Positions 25,546 through 31,797 of a stretch of DNA of 40,415 bases are shown piece after piece. The stretch spans positions 1 through 40,415 of IMG/VR virus record IMGVR_UViG_3300031857_000467; one strand, given 5' to 3'. Each line of letters opens with the position of its first letter. The first letter of the stretch is position 1. A program made the position numbers and the translations under genes. The stretch is from a virus. The notes under the pieces were generated by a model. The model did not search any database and was not told the DNA's origin. It worked only from the letters and a program-made list of their open reading frames with translations.

Positions 25546-27531
25546 TTAACTCTTGGCTAACCCATAACGACGGTGCGCGCCACCGTCAGCGTCCAATGGA
25601 ATGCCCGGCATATAAGGCGGCTCCATAGTCATTTGAGCCAAGACCCAAGTCTTAGCTTCTTGCACCTCTGCATCAGGAACCACGACGATCTGCTCGTCAT
25701 GTACTGTTCCCGCCACAAAGTACCTCTTTGCAGTTCGCACCATACCATCTGTCATTACGCATCTCGCTACGCCCTGCGTGACATTGTTGGTTATCTTGCC
25801 TGCATATATCTTAGTACGATCTTGGCCGTATGTCCACTCCAGTTGCTCTTTATTTGTTTTTTCATCTTTGTAGCGCCTGATGTTAAGGTCAGGGTACAAC
25901 AGCTTCATGCCCGAGGGTAGCTCGATCTCGCCCTTGCGGTAGATCAGGCACTTGTGCTTGTACTCACGCCCCTTGTACAGGCACTCACCGATAAGCTGTG
26001 TGTTCAAATCCCAGAAGTCCACGACAGGCGTAGCCGTAGCGCGGTACTTGTCGATGATGGCCTTGGATGCTAGGCAGTGAATGACTAGCTCCTTGGTTGT
26101 GCATGTGTGTGGTATCTCTTGTAGCTTTTCTACGTTCACATCCCAGTCAAGGAACTTCTGCGCCATGGCTTGGGTAACACCAAGTTTCTTTGCAAAGCCC
26201 AAATCGTACCGTTGCGGTGGCGCCCCCAGAAATCCCGTGAGAAGTTGTGACGCGAACGCTGCCCACCCCAACCCATAACCGCAACCGAGCAACGCGCTCT
26301 TCGCAGACTGCCGCAGGTCAGGGTGACTTTCCTTACTAAGTCCGGGTATGTTAAACATCTGCGCACCGAACGCGGCGTAAGGGTCGCCTCCAGCCTTGAA
26401 GATGTCAAGCATGTCTGTGTAATCTGAAAGCCATGCAAGTACTCGCGGTTCAATCTGCGAGAGATCCCCGACGACGAGTTGATGCCCCTCGGGAGCCATA
26501 ATCGCTTTGCGTAGGAACGAGCCTCGCTTGAGGTTCTGCATGTTGATGGCCGAACCCTTGCTTGCTGTCCACCGGCCAGTTTGCGCACCGTAGTATGAGA
26601 GAGGTACTGGTAAGGCGCCACGTTGGCTAATGTCAAGGAATCTCTGAGCCCTTGTACGCTCGGTTGTCGATTTAACCCGAAGACGCGCTTCACAAAGTAG
26701 GGCAACGTCTTCACGTTCACCATTAAGGAGCGCTTGAAATAGGGCATCGTTTTTAGCAAGTGCGAGAGTTTCTTTGCCGGTCGTCTTACTTGTCTTGGTT
26801 GGCGGAACCACATTGAGTTTCGCAAGTAGTGCAGCAAACTGCGGATTCGATGCCAGCGCAGTCTCTTCCACGCCGAGTTTTTGTAATAGGGCTTCACGTT
26901 TTTCTCTTTCATCTAGTATGGCGTCAGTCAGCATGTTGGGGTCAAGCTGCAAGCACGCACGGGTGTACATCTTCAGAGTCATGTCGATGAGCCTTAACTC
27001 CTTCGATGGATAGGATACAGCCAGCCTTGTGAATATTTCTTCGCACAGAAACACATCATGTTTGCAGTACTCAGCGAGTTCTCTTTCGAGCGTGGCGTCC
27101 AACTCGTGAACTCCATTAGTTGAATAAACGGCGGTGCCTTTTTCTGCAAGTCCAAAATCCTTTGCGAGTCGGGCGAGACTGTTACCAACTTCCACGCCCC
27201 GTAAAGCTCGCGCCATCGATAGCGTGTCGAAGATGAAACATGGTCGGGCGTTGTACTTCCACTCCATAATTGATACATCGAACTGTGCGTTATGGGCAAG
27301 CACTGCGGTTCGTCCCCAGTCGACCCCATCAAGGTACTCACGTAACTCTGCGTCTCCAAACCATCTAATTGGTTCATCGCTTCCGTATACATGGACGCAA
27401 GCTCCGAACGCTCTGAATTTATCATGGCGTATGTACTCCTCTGTTGTCATTTTGCTGAGTGTGTAACCTTCCTTGGTGTCCCAGTAGGTTTCGAAGTCGA
27501 TCGTCAAGATCGTGTCGTATGGTGCGCTCAT
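25546..27531 (-). CDS. Family A DNA polymerase with 3'-5' exonuclease
   Basis: Replicative polymerase of 661 residues. The exonuclease domain has Exo I IDFETYWD (Asp12, Glu14), Exo II AHNAQFD (Asp85) and Exo III YCKHD (Tyr155, Asp159). The polymerase domain has the TGRW motif near 318-321, motif A VVGDLSQIEPR (Asp356, Glu361, Arg363), motif B RQSAKSALLGCGYG (Arg407, Lys411, Tyr419) and motif C TVHDE (Asp612). There is no 5'-3' exonuclease domain, as usual for phage enzymes. I chose the ATG at 27531 over a GTG 24 bases upstream. It begins exactly at the first catalytic strand, and its ATGA overlaps the stop of the small zinc-ribbon gene, implying coupled translation. Confidence 0.92.
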   Translation of the reverse strand: MSAPYDTILTIDFETYWDTKEGYTLSKMTTEEYIRHDKFRAFGACVHVYGSDEPIRWFGDAELREYLDGVDWGRTAVLAHNAQFDVSIMEWKYNARPCFIFDTLSMARALRGVEVGNSLARLAKDFGLAEKGTAVYSTNGVHELDATLERELAEYCKHDVFLCEEIFTRLAVSYPSKELRLIDMTLKMYTRACLQLDPNMLTDAILDEREKREALLQKLGVEETALASNPQFAALLAKLNVVPPTKTSKTTGKETLALAKNDALFQALLNGEREDVALLCEARLRVKSTTERTRAQRFLDISQRGALPVPLSYYGAQTGRWTASKGSAINMQNLKRGSFLRKAIMAPEGHQLVVGDLSQIEPRVLAWLSDYTDMLDIFKAGGDPYAAFGAQMFNIPGLSKESHPDLRQSAKSALLGCGYGLGWAAFASQLLTGFLGAPPQRYDLGFAKKLGVTQAMAQKFLDWDVNVEKLQEIPHTCTTKELVIHCLASKAIIDKYRATATPVVDFWDLNTQLIGECLYKGREYKHKCLIYRKGEIELPSGMKLLYPDLNIRRYKDEKTNKEQLEWTYGQDRTKIYAGKITNNVTQGVARCVMTDGMVRTAKRYFVAGTVHDEQIVVVPDAEVQEAKTWVLAQMTMEPPYMPGIPLDADGGAHRRYGLAKS

Positions 27532-27611
27532 GGTCTTTTCCCGCAGTGGTGGCACTGCATAAAAAAGAATGGCTTGCGTTTACCGCAGTTGTGGCAACAG
27601 TTGTATGTCAT
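27528..27611 (-). CDS. 27-residue zinc-ribbon micropeptide coupled to DNA polymerase
   Basis: This very short gene encodes two CxxC-type knuckles, CCHNCGKRK and QCHHCGKRP, in 27 residues: a minimal zinc ribbon. It has its own strong ribosome site (AAGGAG, 8 bases before the ATG). Its ATG overlaps the stop of the gene at 27608-27943 (ATGA), and its TGA overlaps the polymerase start (ATGA). The exact coupling on both sides and the regular cysteine spacing argue that it is expressed. It could be a detached zinc ribbon serving the polymerase, or just a translational coupler. Function is unknown. Confidence 0.7.
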   Translation of the reverse strand: MTYNCCHNCGKRKPFFFMQCHHCGKRP

Positions 27612-27943
27612 GTGTTCTTCTCCTTGAGTTTGGCTTCTATGGCTTTAGCAAAATCCCAACCGCTTACAGACGCGCCATGCTCTGCAAACTTGTAGTAAAT
27701 GGCATTCCATTCCTCATCTGTCAGCCCAACCCATGTGCGCTGTGGTGTTGTGTAGAGAGGCGCTCCCGCAGACCCATCAGTTACTTCACGCCAAATGCCA
27801 TCCGTAAACTTGGCAAACTTACCCACAGGCTCTTGCTCTGGCTGTGCCAAGGCTTCTTTGATATGGGCTTCAAGGTCTGCGGTTCCGCACTCCGAATTTT
27901 CCACAAATTCAAGCGCCAGCTTCAATGCTTCGTCTTTAGTCAA
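27608..27943 (-). CDS. Conserved small protein, Burkholderiales-phage type
   Basis: The 111-residue product begins MTKDEALKLALEFVENSE and contains KEALAQPEQEPVGKFAKF, APLYTTPQRTWVGLTDEEWN and a C-terminal helix FAKAIEAKLKEKN. This pattern of a helical start, a Gln/Glu/Pro linker, then YTTPxxRTWVGLTDEE is one I recall from many phages and prophages of Burkholderiales; its role is not known. It overlaps both neighbours by 4 bases (ATGA at each end), so it is embedded in a coupled translation chain that leads into the polymerase. Confidence 0.75.
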   Translation of the reverse strand: MTKDEALKLALEFVENSECGTADLEAHIKEALAQPEQEPVGKFAKFTDGIWREVTDGSAGAPLYTTPQRTWVGLTDEEWNAIYYKFAEHGASVSGWDFAKAIEAKLKEKNT

Positions 27944-28236
27944 TTAAAGTTCTCCTTGGGTGGTGCGTCTAGGAAGTTTAGAAAGCCGAAAAAATCGTTT
28001 GCCGCCAACATGAGTTGCGACGCCTCCATTGCATCACAGTTCAACGTAACGACTCCTGCTATGGCATCTTCAGCGCGGCCAAGGATGACCACGCCTTGCG
28101 CTTGCCCCTCTCCATAGCACATCACCAGCTTATGGATCAGTAGCTTGAAGTGGGCTTGCTCTTCGTCAGACATGGCCGTCACCCTGCGGTGCAGTTCAGC
28201 TTCGGTCATTGAGCCGTCAAAGTCCACGTAACTCAT
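27940..28236 (-). CDS. Hypothetical protein, 98 residues
   Basis: The product is acidic and largely helical (MTEAELHRRVTAMSDEEQAH near the start), with a central beta-rich stretch (GVVILGRAEDAIAGVVTLN). I do not recognise the family. It has an AAGGAG ribosome site, begins inside the end of the VRR-NUC gene (20-base overlap) and ends with an ATGA overlap into the next gene. The tight packing supports expression. Confidence 0.65.
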   Translation of the reverse strand: MSYVDFDGSMTEAELHRRVTAMSDEEQAHFKLLIHKLVMCYGEGQAQGVVILGRAEDAIAGVVTLNCDAMEASQLMLAANDFFGFLNFLDAPPKENFN

Positions 28237-28528
28237 TTTGTTTCTCCTTGAGCAGTAGCTCTAAGTCCGGTATGTTGTGCTCACGGGCAATGAACACAGT
28301 GCCGCCTGCATTGAGAACAGCGTTGAGCTCCCTGTCTTGCAGTGCAGTAGTATGTCCCTTGCCGGCCTTGCACTCGATGGCGATGAAGTGTCCGTCCATA
28401 CAACCGATGATGTCAGGTATCCCTGCACGGCCAAAGCCGTTAGCAGGGGGCATGAAGTGGTAGATGCCTAGCTTGTCAAGCAACAACCGTACCGCCTTCT
28501 TTACTTTCCATTCAGGTGTTTCTGCCAT
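28217..28528 (-). CDS. VRR-NUC domain nuclease
   Basis: The 103-residue protein is a stand-alone VRR-NUC domain, a member of the PD-(D/E)XK superfamily found in phages and in the FAN1 repair nuclease. Visible motifs are the GRAGIPDIIGCMDGHFIAIE block with Asp39 and Glu52, the Lys54 of ECKAGKG, and TTALQDRELNAVLNAGG with Gln64. These match the catalytic E/D...ExK and conserved Gln of the family. Such phage proteins cut branched DNA and can act as Holliday-junction resolvases, which would suit debranching of replicating DNA before packaging. GAGGT lies 5 bases before the ATG. Confidence 0.9.
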   Translation of the reverse strand: MAETPEWKVKKAVRLLLDKLGIYHFMPPANGFGRAGIPDIIGCMDGHFIAIECKAGKGHTTALQDRELNAVLNAGGTVFIAREHNIPDLELLLKEKQNELRGL

Positions 28529-28536
28529 GTCGTACC

Positions 28537-28758
28537 TCAGTCATTGATCTCTCTCTTTCTGTTTAAGAATGCCGCATCAGCAGGGTTCTGCATACGCGCC
28601 AACTCGTTGTCGTAGTACTGCTTGGGCATTGGTGCTTTCTTTTCAAGAAATCCACGCAACCACTCAGCCCCGCCGAGTTGGTTGAATATGATCCACTGCC
28701 TGTCAGACATTCGTATGTTTCTAAAAGTTATGGGTTCAGGTGGTTTAGGTCTTGGCAT
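28537..28758 (-). CDS. Small hypothetical protein, 73 residues
   Basis: The product has a Pro-rich N-terminus (MPRPKPPEPITFRNIRMSDR), a helical middle (WIIFNQLGGAEWLRGFLEKK) and a charged tail. The NIRMSDRQW...FNQLGGAEWLR segment has the length and charge of a ribbon-helix-helix or small HTH domain, but I cannot assign it firmly. AAGGAA precedes the ATG, and the start touches the stop of the glycosyltransferase gene (TAAATG). Confidence 0.6.
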   Translation of the reverse strand: MPRPKPPEPITFRNIRMSDRQWIIFNQLGGAEWLRGFLEKKAPMPKQYYDNELARMQNPADAAFLNRKREIND

Positions 28759-29505
28759 TTATAAAGTTCCTTGTGTTTGATCGTTCTTGACAGGTATAAC
28801 TGCACCTTCAAACATGTACGTGCCGAAGTGTCCAAGCTTGACCCAAGGTGCGGCGTATATCTTGATGCCGTTAGCTCTGCACAGCCTGCAGAACGCATAG
28901 TCCTCGGACAGTTGGCGGTTGACCTCTGGATCTTTCTGCAAGTAAAAGTACTCGCCAATCTCACGATCGTCGCAGTCCTCTTCAATGAAGCGCTCAACCT
29001 TATCCTTCAAGGTATCAAACACGCTACGCTTAATCAGCATAAAGCCTGTGCCACCACCATACACTTCAGCAGGTTCACTGGCCGATACAGTGGCCGTCTC
29101 GCCATAGCCCACAAGGTTGACAACCAACTTGCCTGTGTAGTTTGTAAGCTCTTGCGGTGGTACGTTTTGACGTACGGCATCGTTGACCATTTCCCAGTTG
29201 ATCTGCTTCTTGGGATAGATACCGCACAGCACATCCTTGTCAGCCTTGACCATACTCACAATGTCCATTGGATTGAATCTAATATCCGCATCAATGAACA
29301 TCAGGTGAGTGAAGTCGTGTTGCATAAAGATGTCCGCCAATACATTACGTGCGTGTTGAACCAAGCTGTTGTTCATAATGAAAGCAAACGAGGCTTCCAT
29401 GTCGTTCATAGCCATGGCTACAGGCACAGTAATCATTGAGCGTGTGTACTCGCCCCCGCACATACCGCCGTACATCGGCGTGGCAATCATAATTTTTGGT
29501 TTCAT
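28759..29505 (-). CDS. GT-A type glycosyltransferase
   Basis: The 248-residue protein has the layout of a small GT-A fold glycosyltransferase: a first strand KIMIATPMYGG, helices, then the metal/nucleotide-sugar DxD motif in LMFIDADIRF (Asp72, Asp74). An acceptor-side block EVYGGGTGFMLIKRSVFDTL and a late RQLSEDYAFCRLCRANG segment typical of the catalytic Asp/Glu region follow. It has no signal peptide or membrane helix, so it acts in the host cytoplasm. Phage enzymes of this kind glycosylate DNA bases, virion proteins or host surface precursors; the target is not visible here. It stands among replication genes, which makes DNA or a replication protein a possible target, but this is inference. 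Confidence 0.82.
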   Translation of the reverse strand: MKPKIMIATPMYGGMCGGEYTRSMITVPVAMAMNDMEASFAFIMNNSLVQHARNVLADIFMQHDFTHLMFIDADIRFNPMDIVSMVKADKDVLCGIYPKKQINWEMVNDAVRQNVPPQELTNYTGKLVVNLVGYGETATVSASEPAEVYGGGTGFMLIKRSVFDTLKDKVERFIEEDCDDREIGEYFYLQKDPEVNRQLSEDYAFCRLCRANGIKIYAAPWVKLGHFGTYMFEGAVIPVKNDQTQGTL

Positions 29506-29693
29506 GTCTTCATGTCCCTTACGTACCGTGCAAAGCTGTCGGCTGTGTCACCAAAGGCAATGCGCATGGCATCGAACTCTAGCGCCACCTCTTCAAGCAC
29601 GGCGTTGCGTATCATTGGGTCTATCTGTATGTGCACTTTGGGCGTGCCAAAGATGCTCTCAAAGTCTTCTTTGTTAAATAGTGTGTTACTCAT
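29502..29693 (-). CDS. Small hypothetical protein, 63 residues
   Basis: The product is short and acidic (IDPMIRNAVLEEVALEFDAM in the middle, ending SFARYVRDMKT) and probably a helical hairpin. It is unrecognised. GGGGT precedes the ATG, and its ATGA overlaps the glycosyltransferase start, so it may regulate or couple that gene. Confidence 0.65.
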   Translation of the reverse strand: MSNTLFNKEDFESIFGTPKVHIQIDPMIRNAVLEEVALEFDAMRIAFGDTADSFARYVRDMKT

Positions 29694-29898
29694 TTGTTAC
29701 CCCTGTTGTGGACTCCAAAAACTTAATGACTGGGGCTTCGTTGCGTATGCTGTAGTACTCGACCTGTACCTTGGCTGAGTTGATCATCTTACCTGCAAGA
29801 TTAGCCAGTTCAGATGCGTCTTTGTGCGTAATGCCGCCTGTCTTTAAGTCAGTGAATACAGTGGACAAGTGTGCGCGAAGTTCTTCGACGTTTTTCAT
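29686..29898 (-). CDS. Small conserved helical phage protein, 70 residues
   Basis: Residues 1-45 (MKNVEELRAHLSTVFTDLKT, then LAGKMINSAKVQVEYYSIRN) recall a family of small helical proteins encoded near replication genes in many phages and prophages; no activity is known to me. It overlaps the next gene by 8 bases and the preceding one by 4 (ATGA). Confidence 0.7.
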   Translation of the reverse strand: MKNVEELRAHLSTVFTDLKTGGITHKDASELANLAGKMINSAKVQVEYYSIRNEAPVIKFLESTTGVTNE

Positions 29899-30308
29899 TT
29901 TCTAAGTTCCCGTTTAATTTGAATGATGAGTTTTTGCACTTCAATCAAAGGCTTTGATTGCAAGTGTGGGGGTAATCCTGTGTTATTGCGGATTATTCTT
30001 TGTACATAGTAGTCGTCCAAGTCGCGTGTTTTTTCGCGCATTCTTAAACGTTTGCGTTCCCGCGTTTCAGGTTTTGGTACATAATCTTTATACTTTTCTT
30101 TAATTTTCTCCTTGTTGTTTGTGTAGTACGCTTTTGACTTGGCTATACGTTCTTCTCTAGCGTCTTGGTAGTGCTCATGCTTACGCACGATTACTGTGCC
30201 GCGATGCCGAAGTGCGCTCTCTTTTATCATTGCATTGTTTGCCTTGCCCCATTCGCGCACCCATGCACGCTGTTTTTCTTTAGCTGCACAAACTTTGCCC
30301 TCAGACAT
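29895..30308 (-). CDS. Basic Lys/Arg-rich protein, 137 residues
   Basis: The product is highly basic and helical (EERIAKSKAYYTNNKEKIKE, then ETRERKRLRMREKTRDLDDY), which suits nucleic-acid binding. The DDYYVQRIIRNNTGLPPHLQ segment near residues 95-115 looks like a compact domain similar to those in small phage homing- or HNH-associated proteins, but no catalytic residues are visible. I start it at the ATG at 30308, one base after the upstream stop and behind a GGGGG sequence, rather than at the upstream ATG at 30320 that would overlap that gene. The function is unknown. Confidence 0.65.
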   Translation of the reverse strand: MSEGKVCAAKEKQRAWVREWGKANNAMIKESALRHRGTVIVRKHEHYQDAREERIAKSKAYYTNNKEKIKEKYKDYVPKPETRERKRLRMREKTRDLDDYYVQRIIRNNTGLPPHLQSKPLIEVQKLIIQIKRELRK

Positions 30309-30309
30309 T

Positions 30310-30951
30310 TCAGCCCCCAAACATCTGCTTCAAGTGCACATACAACTCATGCGCCTGATACACAGTCATGTCTGACAAAATGTCATGTGGTGTTTTATTA
30401 CGCACAAGCTTTGTGAGAAATTCGCGTTGTGTCGTGTGAAGTAATGGCTCAGACGCAACGGGCGTGGGTGTGTTCTCCAGCTTCTCACGTAGCAACGCAC
30501 CGATGCCTGTCACGGCTTTCTTCTCGTACTTGCGCTTGGGTGGTGCTACTGGGGCTTCCATCTTCCTGAGTGCTTTGAGCGACTTGATTGGGCGGTACTC
30601 GGGGATGTCTGCGTAGTAGGCGCTATTGGTTTCATGGATCATGTTATTACGGCGCATCTGTGCGATGAGGCTCGATGTTGACCCACCCGCAAACCCTTGA
30701 TGCTCTAGCGCATCGATGATCTCCTTGCGAGTCGAGCCGGGGTTGTTCTTGATGTAATTGAAAGTTACACGGGAGATGTTGTTGGTTATGCCGAAGGTTT
30801 TTTTCACGGGAATTCCCTGAGTTGGTTGTGGGGTAGGTGGTACAGACACTGGTTGCACAGAGGGAGAATGGGGAAAGGTTTCCCCATCGTCGTCCCATTC
30901 CTGTAAGGTTGTTCTAAGTGCGGTCTTGAGCGCAGTTTGCATGTCAGGCAT
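30310..30951 (-). CDS. Winged-helix-like DNA-binding protein (putative)
   Basis: The 213-residue protein has a short acidic N-terminus, a Pro-rich linker (residues 28-48), then a likely winged-helix domain at about 52-118 (VTFNYIKNNPGSTRKEIIDA, then GSTSSLIAQMRRNNMIHETN). This is the pattern of a helix-turn-helix followed by a wing. The C-terminal third is basic, then helical. It could be a regulator of phage genes. A copy of the GGGGAAA-NN-TTTCCCC palindrome is embedded in the coding sequence at 30870-30885, encoding part of the linker (GETFPHS). The gene overlaps the preceding membrane-protein gene by 8 bases. Confidence 0.65.
   Translation of the reverse strand: MPDMQTALKTALRTTLQEWDDDGETFPHSPSVQPVSVPPTPQPTQGIPVKKTFGITNNISRVTFNYIKNNPGSTRKEIIDALEHQGFAGGSTSSLIAQMRRNNMIHETNSAYYADIPEYRPIKSLKALRKMEAPVAPPKRKYEKKAVTGIGALLREKLENTPTPVASEPLLHTTQREFLTKLVRNKTPHDILSDMTVYQAHELYVHLKQMFGG
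30870..30885. repeat. GGGGAAA-NN-TTTCCCC palindrome, copy 1 (inside a gene)
   Basis: GGGGAAAGGTTTCCCC falls inside the coding sequence of the winged-helix-like protein, in its Pro-rich linker. It is the only copy of the family inside a gene and the farthest left. Confidence 0.8.
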
Positions 30952-31162
30952 TTGAGGTTCCTCCTGTTATTAGCATGACGATTACGATGAAAGCAATGAG
31001 TCCGAGGGACTGTATTGTGGTGAGCAAGAGGTCATCCATCCCCTGCTTGTCGCCAAGCAATACGCCCTGTATCCAGTCGGACTCAGGCGTACATTCAGGG
31101 GGTGGTGGGGTATAGGTTAGGCCGATCTTGACCTTACCCGTGTCGTAGGGTGGGTTGTTCAT
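30944..31162 (-). CDS. Small single-pass membrane protein
   Basis: The 72-residue product has a Pro-rich hydrophilic N-terminus (TYTPPPPECTPESDWIQ) and one C-terminal transmembrane helix of about 19 residues (SLGLIAFIVIVMLITGG), with a very short tail. There is no signal peptidase motif. It is the first gene after the TGTC-N8-GACA operator and TTGACA promoter at 31183-31212, so it would be made early and under repressor control. Possible roles are host takeover at the inner membrane, superinfection exclusion or lysis timing. The sequence does not decide between them. Confidence 0.7.
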   Translation of the reverse strand: MNNPPYDTGKVKIGLTYTPPPPECTPESDWIQGVLLGDKQGMDDLLLTTIQSLGLIAFIVIVMLITGGTSNA

Positions 31163-31182
31163 TATTTTCTCCTTGAGTGAAT

Positions 31183-31212
31183 ATTATTTGTCCAAGAGTA
31201 GACAGATGTCAA
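31183..31212 (-). promoter_or_regulatory. Consensus leftward promoter overlapped by TGTC-N8-GACA operator
   Basis: On the leftward strand a perfect -35 TTGACA (31207-31212) is followed at 18 bases by AATAAT (31183-31188). The palindrome TGTCTACTCTTGGACA (31189-31204) fills the spacer. It is the strongest promoter-like sequence I see in the window, and the operator position is that of a classic steric repressor site. Confidence 0.7.
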
Positions 31213-31294
31213 TAGGGTCTCCAGTATAAAAGATCCAGTATTAGTACAATCACGGATAACAAAAGTACTACTCTTTCTGTTTTCTCCCATGGCG

Positions 31295-31594
31295 TTAGCA
31301 TTCTTCGTGCTCCTTATCTACATAGGCGGGATTGCCTGTTTGGAATCGATACTCTTTGGCATCTTTCTCAGCGTCATGCTCGTTGTCAAACACACCAAGT
31401 ACTGTGTGGTTGTGGTTTCTAACTACGTACTGCACCTTGTCAATCAACTCGGTGTCGTACACCTCGCCTTCACCGATGCGTGCCTTGGTAATGTCAAACT
31501 CATCGAACGCTTTGTTTCCAGCATCGGCACTGCTATCGGCTTCAACCTCTACTGTTTGCCAGTAGGACATAACTACTTGTACTCTGTACTTCAT
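31295..31594 (-). CDS. Small conserved phage protein, 99 residues
   Basis: The product starts with a beta-alpha-beta pattern, YRVQVVMSYWQTVEVEADSS then AGNKAFDEFD. I recall that pattern from many phage small proteins and from DpnD/PcfM-like domains, where a strand of Val/Glu repeats is followed by a helix with conserved Ala. The C-terminal half is acidic. No catalytic residues are seen. Its ATG overlaps the stop of the 52-residue gene upstream (ATGA). It is the last gene before the 31183-31212 promoter. Confidence 0.65.
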   Translation of the reverse strand: MKYRVQVVMSYWQTVEVEADSSADAGNKAFDEFDITKARIGEGEVYDTELIDKVQYVVRNHNHTVLGVFDNEHDAEKDAKEYRFQTGNPAYVDKEHEEC

Positions 31595-31749
31595 TTGGTA
31601 CTCCCATAAAAATTAACACAGGCAATCCAAGCTGCCCGCCATATTTCAAACATCCGCCCTTGGCATGGGAAATCCTTGACCCTGTAATCAGCGAAGGTAT
31701 CCTTGCACCACTTGCGGTACTCGATCTTGATACGTGTCTCAGGTTTCAT
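31591..31749 (-). CDS. Small hypothetical protein, 52 residues
   Basis: A short gene with a strong GGAGAAAGAAG site before its ATG. The product is basic and aromatic (KIEYRKWCKDTFADYRVKDF, then MFEIWRAAWIACVNFYG). The FEIWRAAWIAC helix resembles a helix found at the end of many tiny phage proteins. It lies directly after the terminator at 31774-31791 and is coupled by ATGA to the next gene. The regular packing and ribosome site support it; function is unknown. Confidence 0.65.
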   Translation of the reverse strand: MKPETRIKIEYRKWCKDTFADYRVKDFPCQGRMFEIWRAAWIACVNFYGSTK

Positions 31750-31773
31750 CTTCTTTCTCCTTTGGTTAAAAAT

Positions 31774-31791
31774 GCGGGGGCGAACCCCCGC
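31774..31791 (-). terminator. Strong intrinsic terminator after the amidotransferase gene
   Basis: Leftward, GCGGGGG-TTCG-CCCCCGC forms a perfect 7-bp stem with a UUCG loop, followed by ATTTTTAA. It lies 6 bases past the stop of the amidotransferase gene. It should end or strongly reduce transcription from the amidoligase operon before the small genes at 31749. Confidence 0.85.
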
Positions 31792-31797
31792 TACGAG

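Noticed and set aside
31162-31290. A 42-codon leftward frame ending TAATG at the membrane-protein start
   Set aside because: The TAATG overlap is suggestive, but there is no ribosome site near its ATG, the product looks random, and the frame covers the best promoter and operator in the window.
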